From NCBI RefSeq assembly GCF_006175945.1, contig NZ_VAJL01000001.1, forward strand, positions 4,535,001-4,599,000: a stretch of 64,000 nucleotides of DNA, in the 5' to 3' direction. The notes under the pieces were generated by a model. That model did no database searches and was not told where the DNA came from. It saw only the letters and a list, made by a program, of their open reading frames with translations. Made by a program: the position numbers and the translations under genes. Each line of letters opens with the position of its first letter. Position 1 is the stretch's first letter. Positions 60,136 through 64,000 of this stretch are shown in pieces. The DNA comes from Chryseobacterium mulctrae. GTDB lineage: Bacteria > Bacteroidota > Bacteroidia > Flavobacteriales > Weeksellaceae.

Positions 60136-62724
60136 TTTAAGAATTCTCCTCAAAAATATTATAAAATAATATCATTTGCAACATTTGTCGGTTTACTTTA
60201 TGCATGCAGTACCACAAAAAAAGTTCCGGATGGTGAATATCTGCTTACTCAAAACAATTTTGAATTTGAAGATAAAAAACAGTTTTTCGATGATGAGCTG
60301 GAAGATTATGTACAGCAAAAGCCCAACAAAAAGCAGCTGCTTTTCATGCCGCTAAGTCTTCTTTTATACAATGCAGCAAACCCTAAATACGATACGATTC
60401 TTAATGAATATATGACGTATCCGAGTGAGATGAGAAATCAGAAACTTCGTGATTCTCTTTTTACAAAATACAATATGCAGAGCAGTGTTGGTAATAGTCT
60501 TTTCATGGACAGACTATATCACAATTGGGGAACTCCACCTGTAATTTTAGATCAAACCAGAACCGAAAAAAGCGCGCAGTCTATTGAAAAAAGAATGACG
60601 TACAGAGGTTTTTGGGATGCGGAAGTAAAATATGCCCACAAGCTTGATTCTACAGCTAAAAAAGCGTCTGTAAAATATTCTATTACACACAACAGTCCTA
60701 CAAACATAAAAGAATATTATTACCACATTCCAGATTTAGGGATTAAAGGACTTTACCAGCAAAAAATGCACGAAAGTTTGGTAAGAAGCGGGCAATTGCT
60801 CGATCAGACTGTTTTAGAAAAAGAAATTACCAGAATCAATGACTGGATGCGTGAAAACGGATATTACAGATTCAATGCAGGAAATGATGAGGTAGGTTTT
60901 GTTGCAGATTCTCTTTTGAGCAGAAAAGAAGTTCCGTTAGTTTTAGAAATTCGTAAAGATTCTATCAATCGTCCTTACAAAAGAGCTACTTTTGGAAATA
61001 TTGACGTCGCAATTGTTGACCGTCATTCAGATTTTCCAAGAAGAACAGTGAAAGATAGTCTTAGAAGAATTAGATTTCATAAAATGAATGAAAATTATAA
61101 GACTTCGGCTTTATGGAGAACCATTATTGTTGATAGTAAAACTATTTATGATCAGAAAAAATTAGACCTTACCAAAAGAAATCTTTTGGCAATGAATAAT
61201 TTTAGCATCCTTAAAGCCAGAGATTCTTTGAGACAAGGCGGTGCAACTGCGCCAAACGACAGCATTGTAGATGTTTTATATATCTTGAAACCTTTAGATA
61301 AATATGAACTAAAGATAGGAACCGATGTCAATTATTCTCAGTTACTAAATTTAGGAGTTTCCCCTTCTGTAGACCTTACAACCCGAAACGTGTTTCGTGG
61401 TGCAGAAAACTTGACAACGAGTGTTGCAGGAACTTTTGGATCGATCAGAAATCCTAAAAATTTAGATAAAAGAATTTTAGCGTATGAATATTCTGCGCAG
61501 GCTTCTTTAAGCTTTCCTAGATTATTGCTTCCATTTAATTATTATAAACTGATTCCTAAAAGATATACTCCTACATCATCAATTGTTTTGGGAGCTTCGG
61601 TACAGAATAATATCGGTTTGGGAAGAACCAACTTTAATACAGGCCTAAATTATTTTGCCAATGTTAATGATCAGGTTTCTCACAGATTAACGTTGTTTAA
61701 TACCCTTTTCAGTTTAACTAAAAACAAAGACAGTTATTATGATTTCTTCGTAAATGATGATGTTGTAAGACAGACTGTTTTTAATGATTATTTTATTTCT
61801 AATCCACAAATTAAGCAGGATTTTGAGTCCGGAATTTTATCGAGAGACCAGGTTTCAGAAAAGATTATTAGTGATTTAGGATACGCAGCATCTGCAGCAA
61901 CTGATCCTAAAAGAGCTGATGATTTACTTTCTTTTCTGGGAACAATTGTCAATAAAGACAGACAGACTCAGGACGTTCTTATTTCATCGATGATTTATAA
62001 TTTTATTTATAATGAAATTGGTAAAAAAGATTATCCTAATGCTTTTTATTTTAACGGAAAAGTAGAATTGGCAGGAAATATTCCAAGTATTTTTAATCAG
62101 AAAAGACAAGATGACGGTGGAATTTTAAGAAGTCCTGAAAGAACAATTTTCGGAATTCCATATGCGCAGTTTGTGAAATTTGATTTTGATGTAAGAAAAT
62201 ATTTTAAATTTAATGGTAATCAGACTTTAGCGTTGCGACAGTTTATCGGGATAGGTATTCCTTACGGAAACTCTTCAGCAATGCCATTTGTAAGATCGTA
62301 TTTTAATGGAGGTTCTAATGATATCAGAGCTTGGGTTGCATTTGGCGGTTTAGGACCGGGAGGTTCTCAGATTGACGAAAAAGTGCGTACTTATTTGATG
62401 GGAAATATTAAACTAACAACCAACATAGAATACAGAATTCCGTTTACCGAGATGTATGAAGGTGCTATTTTTACCGATATCGGAAACGTTTGGAATACTG
62501 AAAATAATGGTTTTGATGATCAGTTTAAATTCAATAAATTCATCAGAGAAATGGGTATTGGTAGCGGATTTGGACTTAGAGTTAACGTTGCTTACATTAC
62601 CTTAAGAGTAGATTTAGCTTATAAAATTTACGATCCGAACAAACCTGATGGTGATAGATGGAGATTCCATGATATTAAACCATTAAAACCAACTTTAAAC
62701 ATCGCTTTCGGATATCCTTTCTAA
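60121..62724 (+). CDS. tamL: TamL, outer-membrane translocation and assembly lipoprotein (Omp85/BamA family)
   Basis: An 867-residue Omp85-family protein with lipobox LLYAC (Cys29, followed by STTKKVPDGEYLL), as in Bacteroidota TamL. POTRA-like repeats fill about 40-430; the C-terminal barrel (about 440-867) ends in a beta-strand with NIAFGYPF. It has the lid-loop-like motif region (VRSYFNGGSNDIRAWVAFGGLGPG). It would insert outer-membrane proteins together with TamB. No tamB follows here: the next gene is convergent. Start codon lies in a region shared with the divergent methyltransferase gene. Confidence 0.9.
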   Translation: MSCKHFKNSPQKYYKIISFATFVGLLYACSTTKKVPDGEYLLTQNNFEFEDKKQFFDDELEDYVQQKPNKKQLLFMPLSLLLYNAANPKYDTILNEYMTYPSEMRNQKLRDSLFTKYNMQSSVGNSLFMDRLYHNWGTPPVILDQTRTEKSAQSIEKRMTYRGFWDAEVKYAHKLDSTAKKASVKYSITHNSPTNIKEYYYHIPDLGIKGLYQQKMHESLVRSGQLLDQTVLEKEITRINDWMRENGYYRFNAGNDEVGFVADSLLSRKEVPLVLEIRKDSINRPYKRATFGNIDVAIVDRHSDFPRRTVKDSLRRIRFHKMNENYKTSALWRTIIVDSKTIYDQKKLDLTKRNLLAMNNFSILKARDSLRQGGATAPNDSIVDVLYILKPLDKYELKIGTDVNYSQLLNLGVSPSVDLTTRNVFRGAENLTTSVAGTFGSIRNPKNLDKRILAYEYSAQASLSFPRLLLPFNYYKLIPKRYTPTSSIVLGASVQNNIGLGRTNFNTGLNYFANVNDQVSHRLTLFNTLFSLTKNKDSYYDFFVNDDVVRQTVFNDYFISNPQIKQDFESGILSRDQVSEKIISDLGYAASAATDPKRADDLLSFLGTIVNKDRQTQDVLISSMIYNFIYNEIGKKDYPNAFYFNGKVELAGNIPSIFNQKRQDDGGILRSPERTIFGIPYAQFVKFDFDVRKYFKFNGNQTLALRQFIGIGIPYGNSSAMPFVRSYFNGGSNDIRAWVAFGGLGPGGSQIDEKVRTYLMGNIKLTTNIEYRIPFTEMYEGAIFTDIGNVWNTENNGFDDQFKFNKFIREMGIGSGFGLRVNVAYITLRVDLAYKIYDPNKPDGDRWRFHDIKPLKPTLNIAFGYPF
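60151..60158 (-). promoter_or_regulatory. -7 promoter element of the TrmH-family gene, inside tamL
   Basis: Minus-strand TATTTTTG, 15 nt before the ATG at 60135. Confidence 0.6.
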
Positions 62725-63338
62725 TCCGAAGAAATTCCAAAAATAAAATAAACTACAGCGGCCACTCTTGCGAGTATTTCGCGGGATTGGTTTCTGTAGT
62801 AACTCTCTGGTTTTGTAACATCTTGCGCATCAAAACCTAAAGCATTCATGTTATTGTTTCGTGCAAAAAATAATGCTCTCAAATTATGAAAACCCTGAGA
62901 AACAATAATCACATTTTTCTTATTGTAAACATCTTTACAGCGTAGTATACTTTTGTATGTATTAAAACCTTCAGGATCTTCTATAATGATTTCTTCGGGC
63001 ACACCTTCCTGATAAATCAGATAATTTTTCATTGCGGCAGGTTCATTATATCCTTTGCTTTTTTCGCCGCTTACAATGATTTTTTTAATTTTTCCGTGAT
63101 GATAAAGCAATGCTGTTGCATCCATCCTTTTGGTAAAATACGGATTAGAAAGTCCGGAACGCATTCTTGGAGAGGTTCCTAAAACCAACGCCACTTCTCT
63201 GGGCGGAATTTTTGAAATCTTGGTATAAGTTCTACCATTGGTCAATCCGAAAACCCAGGCATTAGATAAACATATCAGAAGAAAAACAATTTCTACTGAC
63301 ACAAAAAATAATTTAAATATGTTTCGGATGATTCTCAA
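62721..63338 (-). CDS. DUF218 / ElyC-SanA-YdcF family membrane-anchored protein
   Basis: A 205-residue protein with an N-terminal membrane anchor (IFKLFFVSVEIVFLLICLSNAWVFGL) and the DUF218 domain (VALVLGTSPRMRSG, IIVSGEKSKGYNEPAAMKNYLI, VIIVSQGFHNLRALFFAR). E. coli SanA/YdcF relatives affect envelope permeability (vancomycin tolerance). It overlaps the upstream ferredoxin reductase gene by 4 nt (ATGA type) and its stop overlaps the tamL stop on the other strand. Confidence 0.88.
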   Translation of the reverse strand: MRIIRNIFKLFFVSVEIVFLLICLSNAWVFGLTNGRTYTKISKIPPREVALVLGTSPRMRSGLSNPYFTKRMDATALLYHHGKIKKIIVSGEKSKGYNEPAAMKNYLIYQEGVPEEIIIEDPEGFNTYKSILRCKDVYNKKNVIIVSQGFHNLRALFFARNNNMNALGFDAQDVTKPESYYRNQSREILARVAAVVYFIFGISSD

Positions 63339-64000
63339 TTGAAATCAAAGTTAAGCTTTATTTTCTTAGTTTTTGCAATTGACATACACGCTAATATTTT
63401 GCCTTGAGCTTCCTCTTTTTCGGTAAGATATTCGTTTTCCAAAAGTTCTACTTCGCCTTCTTCTACAGTACATTCGCAGCTTCCACAAATTCCTGATTTG
63501 CAGGAATAGGGAACCGGAAATTTTTGAATCAAAAGCTGTTGAAGAATTTTCTCACGATTATTTGATAGTATCGTCTGATAATTTTTCCCTAAAAGCTGAA
63601 AATCTACCTCTACATTTTCTATCAATGGAAATTCTTTTTCGACAGGATAAATATCATCATTAAACTCTTCAAACAATTCAAAATGAATGTTCTTTTTTGG
63701 AATTCCGTGATGATAACAAGCATTGGCTAAAGTTTTTATCATCTCCCCTTTTCCACAAATTAAAACTTCGTCAACGGCATCCCAAATCGTGGATTCTTCA
63801 TCGGTATCATCCAGATGTAGTATTTGATTGATAATTAAATTCAATTTTTTTGCATCTAATCTTCCGTAGAAAAACTGATCTGCCGTTTTTTCCTGCGAAT
63901 AAAAATAAAAAATCTGAAGCCTGTGATGATGTTGTTTTGCAAGATTATCTAAAAGATCACGGTAAACAAGTTCTTCAGAGCGTTTATTTCCCAGAAAAAG
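63335..64000 (-). CDS. Ferredoxin-NAD(P)H reductase family protein, 5' end outside window
   Basis: The frame is open from the window edge (64000) to the stop at 63335, 221 visible codons, so the TTG at 63844 is not the start. Visible first: LFLGNKRSEELVYRDLL ... HRLQIFYSQE, the end of the NAD-binding domain of ferredoxin-NADP reductase type enzymes, then EVLICGKGEMIKTL. The C-terminal 2Fe-2S ferredoxin domain has the ligand set CKSGICGSCEC plus a later Cys in ILACMS. Total layout (FAD, NAD, 2Fe-2S) matches PaaE-like flavin reductases that pass electrons to an oxygenase. FAD domain lies outside the window. Confidence 0.88.
   Translation of the reverse strand, partial: LFLGNKRSEELVYRDLLDNLAKQHHHRLQIFYFYSQEKTADQFFYGRLDAKKLNLIINQILHLDDTDEESTIWDAVDEVLICGKGEMIKTLANACYHHGIPKKNIHFELFEEFNDDIYPVEKEFPLIENVEVDFQLLGKNYQTILSNNREKILQQLLIQKFPVPYSCKSGICGSCECTVEEGEVELLENEYLTEKEEAQGKILACMSIAKTKKIKLNFDFN

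Noticed and set aside
63335..63844. Independent 169-residue ferredoxin starting with TTG at 63844
   Set aside because: The frame is open to the window end and reads as the NAD-binding domain of a reductase, so it is the C-terminal part of a larger protein.

Overview
The window is a chromosomal segment of a low-GC member of the Bacteroidota, most likely a Chryseobacterium-like flavobacterium (Weeksellaceae). Four things point there. Many genes follow a TAnnTTTG -7 element (sometimes with TTG about 18-20 nt upstream). Ribosome-binding sites of the Shine-Dalgarno type are almost absent. Secreted enzymes carry type IX secretion (T9SS) C-terminal sorting domains, and porQ is present. The gene content is typical (fused ccsBA, tamL, LptF/G-like permease, lat plus aldehyde dehydrogenase for lysine breakdown). 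I see no prophage, insertion sequence, CRISPR array or rRNA. There is one tRNA (Ala-GGC, minus strand, 29804-29877).

Layout. 1-3.9 kb (minus): purC (cut by the window edge), a DUF3307 membrane protein with satD, and a T9SS-exported endonuclease. 4.1-10.5 kb (plus): acyl-CoA dehydrogenase, a large reprolysin-like secreted protease, a MazG-like pyrophosphohydrolase, a thioredoxin-fold protein, a DUF4230 protein and a small charged protein. 10.8-15.5 kb (plus): the translation block thrS, infC, rpmI, rplT, split by an alpha/beta hydrolase gene and by a promoter followed by a structured RNA element resembling Flavo-1 RNA; then a T9SS-sorted M28 peptidase. 16.9-24.2 kb (minus): a complete histidine operon hisGDCBHAFI preceded by a readable attenuator with the leader peptide MKPNFLTVHHYYHHLC. 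24.2-31 kb (mostly minus): two glycosyltransferases, dapD, an isoprenylcysteine methyltransferase-like membrane protein, an NlpC/P60 lipoprotein, an orphan protein on plus, a lipoprotein, tRNA-Ala, and a GNAT/MarR pair.

31-37.4 kb (minus): a complete RND efflux system with its regulator, with a palindromic operator in the promoter. 37.5-44.4 kb: aspartyl protease with PDZ domain, GNAT, DUF2007, lysine 6-aminotransferase and aldehyde dehydrogenase, a 64-residue membrane protein on plus, a ribbon-helix-helix protein and an SPFH protein. 44.5-47.8 kb (minus): cytochrome c maturation fusion CcsBA. 48-54.6 kb (plus): ftsK, a lolA-like gene, an LptF/G permease, two lipoproteins. 54.7-56.1 kb (minus): pyrH-frr. 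56.2-59.3 kb (plus): porQ-cmk and a YtxH/holin-like/unknown cluster. 59.4-64 kb: a TrmH-family methyltransferase divergent from and overlapping tamL, then on minus a DUF218 protein and the C-terminal part of a ferredoxin reductase.

The clearest regulatory discovery is the his attenuator. Its leader peptide has four His codons, the terminator is a 12-bp hairpin with a T run, and an antiterminator sequence (AGACGG) sits exactly on the leader stop codon. Also notable are infC reading from an apparent AUA start, two operators lying inside -33/-7 spacers, two probably leaderless genes (satD and the lptF-like gene), and the Flavo-1-like element heading the rpmI-rplT transcript.
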